DNA of 57,359 bases from Clostridiales bacterium (GTDB lineage: Bacteria; Bacillota; Peptococcia; DRI-13; UBA5745), in the NCBI GenBank assembly GCA_009782505.1, contig WRIW01000002.1, forward strand, positions 1-57,359. The letters are read 5' to 3'. The position numbers and the translations under genes were made by a program. The notes beneath the pieces are model-generated. The model was not told the origin of the DNA, searched no databases, and saw nothing but the letters and a program-made list of their open reading frames with translations. Below, piece after piece: positions 34,410 through 42,594 of the stretch (the stretch's first letter is position 1; every line of letters starts with the position of its first letter).

Positions 34410-35396
34410 ATGACAAAGAAAGTCTTGGTAACGCTCTCGTTTTCCCCGGATATAATTACCGGCTTCGACGGCTGCGTGAGAATGTTGACGGACAAAGGCT
34501 TCGACGTAGAGGTGGACGCCCGCTGCCGGTCTCTGCGCACGGATGAGCTCATCCCGGCGCTGAGTGGCGTCTACGCCCATGTGGCCTCGGCGGAGCAGTT
34601 CACCGAAGCCGTGATGGCAGCGGCGCCGGAGCTGAAGATCATTTCCCGCATGGGCGTCGGCTACGACGCCGTAGACCTGCCCGCGGCGACCCGGCGGGGC
34701 ATAGCCCTTACCATAACGCCGGGCGCCAACGCGGACGCCGTGGCAGAGTACACCGTAGCTCTCATGCTTGCCCTGACCCGGCGCCTCACCGCCATCGACA
34801 GCGGGGCGAAGCAGGGCAGGTGGGAAACCACATTTGGCAACTCCATATACGGAAAGACGTTGGGCGTCATCGGCACAGGCAATATCGGCAAGCGCGTGGT
34901 GCGCAACCTCTCCGGCTTCTCCATGCGCGTCCTGGCTTACGATCCCTTCCCGGATGAAGCCTTTGCCCGGGAGTACGGCGTGACTTACTGTACCCTTGAG
35001 CAAATCTTCAGGGAAGGCGACTATATCAGCGTGCATTGCCCGCTCACCGCCGAGACCCAAGGCCTCGTCTCTGTGAAGGAGTTCGCCTTGATGAAACCTT
35101 CGGCCCGCGTCATCAACTGCGCCCGTGGCGAGATCATCGACGAAAAGGCCCTATATGAAGCCCTGGCGGATAAACGCATTACAGGGGCGGCCCTGGACGT
35201 CTATGAGAAGGAGCCCTTTGATGAGAATGACCCCCTTCTCAGCCTGGACAACGTGGTGCTGTCCCCCCATATAGCGGGCATGACCTACGAGTGCCGCAAG
35301 ACGGTGATCGAGACGGCGTTTCAGAATATCATCGATATCGCCGAGGGCAGGAAGCCCGACGGACTCATCAACCCGGAGGTGTTGGACGCATGGTAA
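34410..35396 (+). CDS. D-isomer-specific 2-hydroxyacid dehydrogenase (SerA-like)
   Basis: A 328-residue NAD-dependent dehydrogenase. The N-terminal substrate domain has SRMGVGYDAVDLPAATRRGI; the Rossmann motif is GVIGTGNIGKRV. Catalytic Arg (NCARGEIIDEKAL), Glu (YEKEPFDENDPLL) and His (LSPHIAGMTYE) are all present. The C-terminal regulatory domain of true phosphoglycerate dehydrogenase is absent, so it may act on another 2-hydroxyacid. It is first of four tightly packed genes: its stop is inside the next start region (ATGGTAA). The ribosome binding site is GGAGG. Confidence 0.9.
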   Translation: MTKKVLVTLSFSPDIITGFDGCVRMLTDKGFDVEVDARCRSLRTDELIPALSGVYAHVASAEQFTEAVMAAAPELKIISRMGVGYDAVDLPAATRRGIALTITPGANADAVAEYTVALMLALTRRLTAIDSGAKQGRWETTFGNSIYGKTLGVIGTGNIGKRVVRNLSGFSMRVLAYDPFPDEAFAREYGVTYCTLEQIFREGDYISVHCPLTAETQGLVSVKEFALMKPSARVINCARGEIIDEKALYEALADKRITGAALDVYEKEPFDENDPLLSLDNVVLSPHIAGMTYECRKTVIETAFQNIIDIAEGRKPDGLINPEVLDAW

Positions 35397-36175
35397 GGAC
35401 GAAAAATGAAGGGCCGTTCGGAAGAAATAATTTACTCACTTTGCCGCTTCAGAAGAAGACCTCTCTGGGGGTATATATCGGAGACACAGGGGAAGCCGTG
35501 GCGGAAATGGCGGCTTACGCCGGATTCGACTACATGCGCATCGACCTGGAGCATACCTTCGCCGACGCGGCGAAGCTTCAAAACCTGATCCGCATAGCGG
35601 AGGCGGCGGATATCCCCACCCTGGTACGCGTGGCCAGGATGGATGACGTCACCGCCATCCTTGACTTCGGCGCCAGTGGCGTGCTCGTCCCCGACATATC
35701 CACCGCGGCTCAGGCCCGGGAAGCCGTGCGCCGGACGAAGTTCGCCCCCATCGGGGAGCGGGGCATGACGAATATCGGCAGGGTGGTGCGCTATAGCAGG
35801 ACGCCCCTGTCTGAGTACTTTCCCCGGGCTAATGAGGAAACCGCTCTGTGCGTGCAGATCGAGAGCCAAGAGGGCCTGGATAACCTGGATGAGATACTCG
35901 CTGTGCCCGGCGTCGATATCGTTACCACGGGAAGGCAGGATCTGTCCCAATCTCTCGGCGTACCCGGGCAGTCGGCCCATCCCCTGGTCGACGCCGCGGA
36001 GGAGACGGTGATCCGAAAAGCCGTGGAAAGAGGCCTGCAGGTGATGATCACTGCCGGCACGCCGGAGCGGATGCGTGAGCTAAACGCGAAAGGCGTATAT
36101 TTGAATACGATATGCTTTGACGTCCAGTTCATCACGGAGCGATTCGCGGAGTTGGTCAATACTTATCGGAGGTAG
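35390..36175 (+). CDS. HpcH/HpaI family aldolase (2-oxoacid aldolase)
   Basis: A 261-residue class II pyruvate-type aldolase. Signatures: GFDYMRIDLEH, GASGVLVPDI, CVQIESQEGLDNLDEILAVPGVD, and TGRQDLSQSLGVPGQ. Family members cleave 4-hydroxy-2-oxoacids to pyruvate (or oxaloacetate) and an aldehyde, or act as citrate-lyase-beta-like enzymes. The ATG at 35390 overlaps the dehydrogenase stop and follows GGAGGTGTTGG. Its neighbours suggest a pathway in which a hydroxyacid is dehydrated, oxidised and cleaved; the substrate is not identifiable. Confidence 0.88.
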   Translation: MVRTKNEGPFGRNNLLTLPLQKKTSLGVYIGDTGEAVAEMAAYAGFDYMRIDLEHTFADAAKLQNLIRIAEAADIPTLVRVARMDDVTAILDFGASGVLVPDISTAAQAREAVRRTKFAPIGERGMTNIGRVVRYSRTPLSEYFPRANEETALCVQIESQEGLDNLDEILAVPGVDIVTTGRQDLSQSLGVPGQSAHPLVDAAEETVIRKAVERGLQVMITAGTPERMRELNAKGVYLNTICFDVQFITERFAELVNTYRR

Positions 36176-36179
36176 TGGA

Positions 36180-37448
36180 ATGGGTTATACCATCGCGGAG
36201 AAGATCATGTCCGCCCATCTGGGCGGCAAGGCTGTCGCCTCCGGCGACATCATCATGCCCGGCGTCGATATGGTATTCGGCAACGAACTGGGCACAGCCC
36301 TCGCCATACACGGCAGGGAGGAGATACTGAAAGCCGGCGTATACGACCGATCAAGGGTCGCCGTCATACCCGACCACTTCACGCCTAACAGGGACGTCCC
36401 GTCGGCGGAGCTATGCGCCGAGGTAAGGAGATTCGCCGGAGAGCAGGGCATAGAACACTACTTCGAAGTGGGCAGGCTGGGCATCGAGCATATCATACTG
36501 CCGGAGAAAGGGCTGATCAACCCCGGCGAGATCGTCGTGGGGGCGGATTCCCATACCTGCACCGGCGGCGCCCTTGGCGCCCTTGCCATCGGCACAGGCA
36601 GCGCGGATTTCTTCTACGCGATGATGGCGGGGGAGATTTGGCTGAGGGTACCGGAGACAGTGAAGGTCGACCTTACGGGAGCGCTCCCCCCTTATGTCAC
36701 GGGCAAGGACGTCATCCTAGAGCTCATCGGCAGGATAGGCATAGACGGGGCGAACTACCGTATCCTCGAGTTCGCCGGCGAAGGCGCCGGCAGCCTTAGC
36801 ATGGCGGATCGGTTCAGCATATGCAATATGGCTGTGGAAGCGGGGGCCAAGACGGCTATCTTCGCTCCGGACGACGTCACGCAAGCGTATATCAAGCCCC
36901 GGGCGGCGCGGCCATATCACCTGTACGCCTCCGACCCGGACGCCGTATACCGCGATACTATCCACATCGACCTTACCCGTCTCAGTCCCCGGCTCGCCTG
37001 CCCCCACAACCCTGGTAATGTCAAGCCTGCCGGGGAAGTGGCGGAGCAGAGACTGGCGGTGGATCAGGTCTTTATCGGCTCCTGCACCAACGGGCGCATC
37101 GAAGATCTGCGTCTCGCCGCCGAGCTGCTGAGGGGCAGGAAAGCGGCCCCCGGCGTACGGCTCATCATCATCCCGGGCAGCAGGGAAGTGTATGCCGCGG
37201 CCCTCGACGAAGGGCTTATCAAAGTATTTATCGAGGCACAAGCTACCGTCGGCCCGCCATGCTGCGGGCCCTGCATAGGCGGGCACATGGGCGTGCTTGC
37301 CTCAGGGGAGCGCTGCGTATCCACCACTAACCGCAACTTCAGGGGGCGTATGGGCAGCATGGAGAGCGAGGTATACCTGTCCGGGGCGGCGGTAGCCGCG
37401 GCTTCTGCGGTCGCGGGATACATCGCCCTGCCGGAAGGGGTGATGTGA
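36180..37448 (+). CDS. Aconitase/isopropylmalate isomerase family, large subunit (LeuC-like)
   Basis: A 422-residue [4Fe-4S] hydro-lyase large subunit of the homoaconitase/LeuC group. Cluster cysteines lie in FIGSCTNGRIEDL and in GPPCCGPCIGGHMGVLASGERC, followed by the STTNRNFRGRMG box. VGADSHTCTGGALGALA is also conserved. Adjacent genes are a dehydrogenase and an aldolase, not leuA/leuB, so this is more likely a catabolic dehydratase (for example of a substituted malate, as in 2,3-dimethylmalate dehydratase) than leucine synthesis. The ATG at 36180 has GGAGG and removes an out-of-family extension. Confidence 0.9.
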   Translation: MGYTIAEKIMSAHLGGKAVASGDIIMPGVDMVFGNELGTALAIHGREEILKAGVYDRSRVAVIPDHFTPNRDVPSAELCAEVRRFAGEQGIEHYFEVGRLGIEHIILPEKGLINPGEIVVGADSHTCTGGALGALAIGTGSADFFYAMMAGEIWLRVPETVKVDLTGALPPYVTGKDVILELIGRIGIDGANYRILEFAGEGAGSLSMADRFSICNMAVEAGAKTAIFAPDDVTQAYIKPRAARPYHLYASDPDAVYRDTIHIDLTRLSPRLACPHNPGNVKPAGEVAEQRLAVDQVFIGSCTNGRIEDLRLAAELLRGRKAAPGVRLIIIPGSREVYAAALDEGLIKVFIEAQATVGPPCCGPCIGGHMGVLASGERCVSTTNRNFRGRMGSMESEVYLSGAAVAAASAVAGYIALPEGVM

Positions 37449-37449
37449 C

Positions 37450-37983
37450 ATGGGCGGAGAGCTCAGGTTTCAAGGCAGGGCTTTTGTATTCGAAGACAAT
37501 ATCGATACAGACGCCATCTTCCCCGCAAACTGGCTGATCCTCACCGACGAAAAGGAGATCGCTTCCCACTGCATGGAGGAAATAGATCCGGATTTCCACC
37601 GCAAGGCGAAGCCGGGGGACATCCTCCTCGCGGGGGCCAACTTTGGCTGCGGTTCTTCCCGGGAGCACGCGCCCCTGGCGATCCGGGGCTGCGGCATATC
37701 CTGCGTAGTGGCGAAGTCCTTCTCGCGCTTGTTTTACCGCAACGCCGTCAATATCGGCCTGCCGGTGATCACCGCCGACACGGCTTCCCTGGCTGCCGAG
37801 GGGGACGAGGTTGCCGTTGACTGCGTCACAGGGGAGATCAGTATTCGGAAAGCGAATGCCGCCGCCGGGGCTGTGGTCAAGCTCGCCGGCGAGCCCTTGC
37901 CGGAGTTCATGCTGGAGATACTGCGCAGCAGTGGCTTGTACGGCTACCTGGAAAAGCGCCTCAAGCTGGAAGGCAGGATATAA
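37450..37983 (+). CDS. Aconitase/isopropylmalate isomerase family, small subunit (LeuD-like)
   Basis: A 177-residue swivel-domain subunit, partner of the preceding gene (1 base between stop and start). It has DNIDTDAIFPANWL, GANFGCGSSREHAPLAIRGCG and SFSRLFYRNAVNIGLPVI, the substrate-recognition and Ser-Arg motifs of the family. Loop sequence after SREH determines acid specificity in this family and could be used to narrow the substrate. It ends the operon just before palindromic element B. Confidence 0.92.
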   Translation: MGGELRFQGRAFVFEDNIDTDAIFPANWLILTDEKEIASHCMEEIDPDFHRKAKPGDILLAGANFGCGSSREHAPLAIRGCGISCVVAKSFSRLFYRNAVNIGLPVITADTASLAAEGDEVAVDCVTGEISIRKANAAAGAVVKLAGEPLPEFMLEILRSSGLYGYLEKRLKLEGRI

Positions 37984-37991
37984 CGCGCACG

Positions 37992-38092
37992 TTCAGGGGC
38001 TGGTAGAGGTCAGGGCGTGGCTATTTGCAAGCGATGGATTGAACAACTTCGTTTGCCAGATAGGTGCGCCCTGACCTCTACCAGCCCCTGAA
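37992..38092. repeat. Palindromic element B (perfect 26-bp inverted repeat)
   Basis: Arms 37992-38017 and 38067-38092 are exact complements; the 49-base loop contains ATTTGCAAGCGATGG and CTTCGTTTGCCAGATA. The core 38015-38062 matches 25898-25943 of element A closely, while the arms differ from those of A apart from CAGGGGC/GGTCAGG words. It lies just after the LeuD-like gene, the same position relative to a gene end as element A. Confidence 0.8.
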
Positions 38093-38120
38093 AAAGCATA
38101 ACAATCACGCCGATTATTGC

Positions 38121-38149
38121 TTGACCTGCGATATCCTGGCTGATACAAT
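38121..38149 (+). promoter_or_regulatory. Promoter of the 58-residue membrane protein gene
   Basis: TTGACC (38121-38126), 17-base spacer, TACAAT (38144-38149); predicted RNA start near 38156, 33 bases before the ATG. Confidence 0.7.
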
Positions 38150-38188
38150 CAAAAACGGGAGCGCTACTGAAAGGAGTATCCAAGCTTT

Positions 38189-38365
38189 ATGTTTGACACT
38201 TTACTGCAGAATAAATTTCAGATCCTCGCGATCCTTATGACCATCGTGACCATTGCGATCAGCTTTTTCTCCGCGTCATATTGGGGAAAAAGGGTTAGGG
38301 ACATGAAGATCAACCCGAAGACAGGCAAGTACGAGCTGCCGCCGAGGCAAAAGAAAGCGAAGTAA
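38189..38365 (+). CDS. Small single-pass membrane protein (58 residues)
   Basis: The frame encodes MFDTLLQNKFQILAILMTIV..., with one hydrophobic helix (residues about 10-30), then a basic tail (GKRVRDMKINPKTGKYELPP...KKAK). AAAGGAG lies 13 bases before the ATG and a near-consensus promoter lies upstream, so it is likely expressed. I do not recognise a family. A second promoter for the downstream symporter starts right after its stop, so it is probably a separate unit. It could be a small regulator of a membrane protein, a stress peptide or a toxin-like peptide; nothing in the sequence decides. Confidence 0.6.
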   Translation: MFDTLLQNKFQILAILMTIVTIAISFFSASYWGKRVRDMKINPKTGKYELPPRQKKAK

Positions 38366-38388
38366 AGGGTAGAAATGTTAATTTTTAG

Positions 38389-38417
38389 TTGACTTTCCAA
38401 CTTTTCTTCGATACAAT
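38389..38417 (+). promoter_or_regulatory. Promoter of the GPH symporter gene
   Basis: TTGACT (38389-38394), 17-base spacer, TACAAT (38412-38417). The start codon is at 38694, leaving a leader of about 270 bases. Confidence 0.7.
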
Positions 38418-38423
38418 CAAACC

Positions 38424-38693
38424 AAATCTACCGGATATCAGGAACCATTCACTATTTCAAAACCGCGTAAGAAGGCGGCGGATGGCTCGTAGGGGGGCGA
38501 TACAGGCAAGGTAAAGCAAAGAAGCGCTTAGGAAAGCGAGGCCGGCGGCCACCACCCATTGTCAGTTGTAGTTGCGCACAAACCGATATCTACCTTATGT
38601 TTAAACTACCCCGTATTAACCAATGGCAAGTAGAATTGTCAAGGAATTTTATTATTGATTTTATTCTCATTTAGAGAAAGGGGAAAAGAAAAC
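38424..38693 (+). other. Long untranslated leader of the symporter gene, unidentified
   Basis: No open frame with a ribosome binding site was seen in this 270-base stretch. It contains GC-rich potential stems (GCGCTTaggaAAGCG near 38524-38538, GGCCGGCGGCC near 38541) followed by an AT-rich segment. I could not match it to a known riboswitch class. No intrinsic terminator is evident, so any regulation would act on translation or RNA stability. Confidence 0.35.
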
Positions 38694-40112
38694 ATGGCAG
38701 AAAATGTAAGCCCTTCTGTTGGAATGGATCTACAAGCCGACGTGGAATTAACGAATAAGGAAAGATTTTTCTACTCTTCCGGCGTCGTCGGCGTTATCAT
38801 TCCCTTTATGCTCCCGCTGGCATTCCTTAGCTTCTTCTGGACCGATATCGTGATGATCCCGGCGGCTGCCGTCGGTACCTTCATGATGCTCTGTAAGCTG
38901 TGGGACGCCGTCAACGACCCCATCATCGGCGGCATCGTCGACCGTTCCTATCATCCTAAGGGCAGGTATCGCCAGTGGCTGATACCCATGGGTATCAGCA
39001 CAAACGTCCTCTGCGTACTGCTCTTCATCAAGCTCCCCGGCGAGCTGGGCATCATGCAGTATATCCTGTCTTTCGGCGTTTACTTCATCTTCTTTGCGTC
39101 GTATACGTGGCTTGAGGTGCCCCATCTCTCCCTGATGTCCACCATGACCACAAACTACGCGCAGCGCGGTATTCTTACTTCCTGGCGCCAGACTTTCGCC
39201 AGCGCCATGATGATGGTTTGCAGCTTCTCATTCCTGCGTATCGTCAACCTGGTGGGCGGCGGCGAGCCAAGCGCGAAAGGTTATACCATCGCGGCGATCA
39301 TCTTTTGCGCCGTTTCACTCCCGTTCTACTTTATCTGTACGGCGGGTGTGAAGGAGCGCGTCATCCCGGCGAAGGGCGAAGTGGAGAACGTGCCTTTCGT
39401 GGAATCCTTGAAGTGCATCAAGGGCAACATACCGGCCATCGCGCTGATGGGCTGCATGCTGACCATGGGCTTCGGCGCCGGCTTCGGCGTCGGCGGTATG
39501 TACTTCTGGCAGTATTATGTGGGCGATCTCATGCAGATCACCATCGCTTCGACCCTGGGGTCGGCGGTAGCCCTCCTGGCGGGACCCTTGATGGTTCTCC
39601 TGATGAAGTTCATCCCCAACAAGAGGAACCTGGGTATCATCGGCTGGATCGGCCAGTTGATATGCGGTATTATTCGGATATTGATCCCCATGCAGGGCGC
39701 GGGCGTAGCCGGCGCTACCGGGACCATTTGGGCGTTCAACATCGTCGGCGCCATCGGGCAGTGCATCGGGCAGATCAGCCTGATCGTCATCTTCTCCCTG
39801 CAGCCTGACGTCTCCGAGTACACGAAGGCCAAATACGGCCTGCGGGCCAGCGGCTTCATCGTCGCCATCACTTACTTCTTCTGGAAAGCCGGCATCGCCT
39901 TTACCCAGGGTATCTTTAACTGGGTAATGGGCGCTCTGAACTATGTACCGGGCGCTTACGGCTCCCAGCCTGCCGCGATCCTCAACTGGGTCAAGACCTG
40001 TATGCTGATCATGCCGCCCATATTCAATGTCTTGGGTATCTGCTGCTTCCTCTTCTACAAGTTGGATAAGTCTACTCACGAGGAAGCCTTGAGACAGATA
40101 TCCGAGGCTTGA
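38694..40112 (+). CDS. GPH (MelB-like) family sodium/proton symporter
   Basis: A 472-residue, 12-helix transporter of the glycoside-pentoside-hexuronide family (MFS fold). The conserved cation-site region LWDAVNDPIIGGIVDRSYHPKGRYRQWL around residues 70-97 is clear. The ATG at 38694 follows GAGAAAGGGGAAAAG; an upstream in-frame start lacks a site. Substrate is unknown; GPH members carry sugars, uronides or, in some anaerobes, other organic acids. It has its own promoter and terminator (40187). Confidence 0.9.
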   Translation: MAENVSPSVGMDLQADVELTNKERFFYSSGVVGVIIPFMLPLAFLSFFWTDIVMIPAAAVGTFMMLCKLWDAVNDPIIGGIVDRSYHPKGRYRQWLIPMGISTNVLCVLLFIKLPGELGIMQYILSFGVYFIFFASYTWLEVPHLSLMSTMTTNYAQRGILTSWRQTFASAMMMVCSFSFLRIVNLVGGGEPSAKGYTIAAIIFCAVSLPFYFICTAGVKERVIPAKGEVENVPFVESLKCIKGNIPAIALMGCMLTMGFGAGFGVGGMYFWQYYVGDLMQITIASTLGSAVALLAGPLMVLLMKFIPNKRNLGIIGWIGQLICGIIRILIPMQGAGVAGATGTIWAFNIVGAIGQCIGQISLIVIFSLQPDVSEYTKAKYGLRASGFIVAITYFFWKAGIAFTQGIFNWVMGALNYVPGAYGSQPAAILNWVKTCMLIMPPIFNVLGICCFLFYKLDKSTHEEALRQISEA

Positions 40113-40186
40113 TCAAGGCGGAGTAGCGGAGCAAACCGCAGGCGCGGTTGCCTTGCGGCGCGAAACGCCGACATAGTATGATAAAT

Positions 40187-40224
40187 AAGGGGCTGCCCAT
40201 ACAATCGGGCAAGCCCCTTTTTTT
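40187..40224 (+). terminator. Intrinsic terminator of the symporter gene
   Basis: AAGGGGCT-GCCC pairs with GGGCAAGCCCCTT around a single bulged base, with a run of seven T on the plus strand. Confidence 0.85.
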
Positions 40225-40286
40225 GGCGTCTTTTTCGGGATAGGCTCGCCCCGGGTTCCGCCCGTCCCGAAAAAGACGCCGCAGAA

Positions 40287-40328
40287 AAGCCGGCTGGTTC
40301 CGATATCGTCGTCAGAACCGGCCGGCTT
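40287..40328 (-). terminator. Terminator of the AOR-MoaD transcript
   Basis: 14-bp stem (AAGCCGGCTGGTTC with one wobble) 24 bases after the MoaD-like stop on the minus strand; the minus-strand 3' side reads GGCTTTTCTG. Confidence 0.65.
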
Positions 40329-40351
40329 ATGCGTTTACGCGGTGTGGCGGC

Positions 40352-40600
40352 CTATCCGCCGTGGAGTATGCGCATGATCATCAGTTCGTCGCCTTCCTGC
40401 AGTACGGTAGCGAGCAACGCGGGCTTCTTGCCGATGAGGAACATGGACTCGGGCAGCTTTTCAAGGCTGTCTTCCATCCGGCGGAGCCTCGCGTACTCCG
40501 TCATCGCCTGCTCGACCGTGGCGCCGTCGCTGACCTCGGCTTCCTGTATGCCTGAGACCTCGGGGAGATCAGCGCAGGCAAAGCGTAGTCGAATGCGCAT
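40352..40600 (-). CDS. MoaD/ThiS-like sulfur carrier protein
   Basis: An 82-residue ubiquitin-fold protein ending in the required di-glycine (RILHGG), which is adenylated and thiocarboxylated to donate sulfur to the pterin dithiolene. It starts 10 bases after the end of the aldehyde:ferredoxin oxidoreductase gene. This pairing is common for tungsten enzymes, where a dedicated MoaD supports tungstopterin synthesis. The body shows GATVEQAMTEYARLRR and ALLATVLQEGDELMIMRIL, fitting the fold. Confidence 0.85.
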   Translation of the reverse strand: MRIRLRFACADLPEVSGIQEAEVSDGATVEQAMTEYARLRRMEDSLEKLPESMFLIGKKPALLATVLQEGDELMIMRILHGG

Positions 40601-40610
40601 ACTATGATCC

Positions 40611-42497
40611 TTAGTCTTTCTTCGGTGGCGGCGCGCCCGGAGGAGGCGGCGGAGGCGGAATCAGGTCGGCGATGACCTTATCCATACCGCCCAGGTTCCT
40701 GAGCATAGGCGCCAGGAACATCCCATCCATAGCCCAGCCCATGGCATTAAAGAAGTTGTCGGCCAGAAGCTCGTGGTCTACATTGTTGCCGGCGATGGGG
40801 CCTTCGTGGGGGGGGTTGGTCTTGTAGAAACGCTCGGAGACGGTGAAGTCTTTGCGGCGCAACCCTTCCCGGAGATTGAAGGCATGCCTCATGTTGTAGA
40901 TACGGAGCCCCAGAGCCAGCCACTCGGGAGCCGAGTACTTGAATCCGGTGATCGCTTCGATCTGCATCTTCACGATACCCATGGGCCCGTTAGCGCCAAA
41001 CATACAGAAGCCGGCGGAATTAGTGAGCTCGGTATTTGCCGCGCCGTTGACGTCGGCGTAACCCGTGCCCTTGTAGTCCACGCTGTGGCCCGCGGTATGG
41101 GTGACGAACATGCCCATGCCGCCCTTGACGTGGCGGCCGGGGGTGGGATCGTACTGATATACGCGCATCAAGCCGTAACCCAGGCGGCTGTCATGCTGCG
41201 GCTCCTCGATGCCCCTGGCTACGACCAGATACTCATGGCCCTTGCCATAGTGATCCGCGGCCGCTTGCGTGCCCAGCATAAGGATCTTGCCGCAGCCTTC
41301 GCCTTTGCCGATCTTCTCGGTGATGGCTACGATGGCGTCGCCGGCGCCCCAGTTCAGCTTGATCCCGTCCAGCTCGTCGGCGGACAGGACGCCGTTTTCA
41401 AAGCACTCCATAGCCCAGGCTACGGTAGAACCGGCGGAGATGGTGTCGAGGCCGTACTCGTTGCACAAGTTATTTGCCTGGAATACGGATTCCACATCTT
41501 TGTTGAGAAGCAGCGAACCGAAAGAGCCCATGGTCTCGTACTCCGGCCTTGGGGAGTGCTTGAGATCCCAGCGCTCGGAGGGGTAGTCATGGAAGGCGCC
41601 GCAGCCCAGGGGGCAGTTGGCGCAGGCATACTTGCCTGTCTTGGTGTTGTCTATGCCCTGGCTGCCCAGAGGCGTAGCCACATCGGCGGGGTAATCCGCC
41701 ACGCCGGCGCCGCCCCAGTTTTTCACGCCGGAGTCGCCGCTCTGGGTAGAGCCTACGAAGCCCGCGCCGGTGCCGAAGTTGCCGAACATACCGGCGAAAC
41801 CCGCGCCGGGGCCCTTCATGAAGTCGAGGACTGCCTTATTGTTGGCATTCAGTGCGTCCTTATCGCAAATCGGCACTGCCTGGTCGCCCCGAGCGATGAC
41901 GGCTTTCAGCTTCTTGGAGCCCATCACGGCGCCGCAGCCGCCCCGGCCCGCCGCCCTGTGGCCGTCGTTCATCACGGCGGATATGAGGGAGAGGTTTTCC
42001 CCCGCCGGCCCGATAAGGGCGGATTTGGCTTTCTTACCATACTTCTCTTCGATGACCTTCTCGGTCTGCAAGGTCGTCTTGCCCCAGAGGTCGGCGGCGT
42101 CGACGATCTCCACCTTACCGTCGTCGATAAATATCGCGACGGGCTTCTTCGACACGCCCTTGACGAAGACGGCGTCGTAGCCGGCTTTCTTCAGCGCGGG
42201 GCCGAAGTCGCCGCCGCAGTTGGCGTCGTTCCATCCGCCGGTGACCGGGGACTTGTTGACGACCATGAAGCGGCCGCCATAGAGGGCGCCGGTGCCGTTT
42301 GCAGGCCCGGTCACGAAGCCAATCATGCTGTCTTCGCCGAAGGGATCTGCTTTCGCGGGCATCTCATCATAAAGGATCTTCGCGCCGAGGCCGTAGCCTC
42401 CCAGGAAATTGCGGGCGTCCTGCTCATCCAGATCGCGCACTTCCGTGGCGCCGGTGCTGAGGTTGACGAACAGGAGCTTGCCCATGTAGCCAAACAT
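40611..42497 (-). CDS. Aldehyde:ferredoxin oxidoreductase family tungsten/molybdenum enzyme
   Basis: A 628-residue AOR family enzyme oxidising an aldehyde (or a related substrate) with ferredoxin. It begins MGKLLFVNLSTGATEVRDL as in the family; the pterin-binding domain has GRFMVVNKSPVTGGWNDANCGGDFGPALK. The [4Fe-4S] ligands are C292, C295 and C299 (CANCPLGC), with a further cysteine in SAGFCMFG. The last 16 residues are proline-rich (PPPPPPPGAPPPKKD), which is unusual. AOR-type BamB of class II benzoyl-CoA reductases is a distant relative, but no other bam genes are seen. A probable cofactor riboswitch lies in its leader. Confidence 0.92.
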   Translation of the reverse strand: MFGYMGKLLFVNLSTGATEVRDLDEQDARNFLGGYGLGAKILYDEMPAKADPFGEDSMIGFVTGPANGTGALYGGRFMVVNKSPVTGGWNDANCGGDFGPALKKAGYDAVFVKGVSKKPVAIFIDDGKVEIVDAADLWGKTTLQTEKVIEEKYGKKAKSALIGPAGENLSLISAVMNDGHRAAGRGGCGAVMGSKKLKAVIARGDQAVPICDKDALNANNKAVLDFMKGPGAGFAGMFGNFGTGAGFVGSTQSGDSGVKNWGGAGVADYPADVATPLGSQGIDNTKTGKYACANCPLGCGAFHDYPSERWDLKHSPRPEYETMGSFGSLLLNKDVESVFQANNLCNEYGLDTISAGSTVAWAMECFENGVLSADELDGIKLNWGAGDAIVAITEKIGKGEGCGKILMLGTQAAADHYGKGHEYLVVARGIEEPQHDSRLGYGLMRVYQYDPTPGRHVKGGMGMFVTHTAGHSVDYKGTGYADVNGAANTELTNSAGFCMFGANGPMGIVKMQIEAITGFKYSAPEWLALGLRIYNMRHAFNLREGLRRKDFTVSERFYKTNPPHEGPIAGNNVDHELLADNFFNAMGWAMDGMFLAPMLRNLGGMDKVIADLIPPPPPPPGAPPPKKD

Positions 42498-42548
42498 CTT
42501 TCATTCCCCCTTCACAATAATAGAAAATAAGTTGAAAAAAGAGACGGA

Positions 42549-42588
42549 ATAAAGAAAAGCAAAAGTCCACAAAACTTACTCCGTGGAC
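42549..42588 (-). terminator. Expression-platform terminator in the AOR leader
   Basis: On the minus strand GTCCAC...GTGGAC (arms 42583-42588 and 42565-42570) is followed by TTTTGCTTTTCTTTA. It lies between the probable aptamer and the start codon, the position expected for riboswitch-controlled termination. Confidence 0.7.
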
Positions 42589-42594
42589 CCCTTC

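Noticed and set aside
36180-37983. Leucine biosynthesis leuCD
   Set aside because: leuA and leuB are absent and the genes are coupled to an aldolase and a 2-hydroxyacid dehydrogenase, so a catabolic role is more likely, though not proven.
40773-42530. 585-residue open frame on the plus strand opposite the AOR gene
   Set aside because: Antisense shadow of a GC-rich gene. The minus frame has full AOR motifs, promoter and ribosome binding site, and the plus frame has no recognisable domain.
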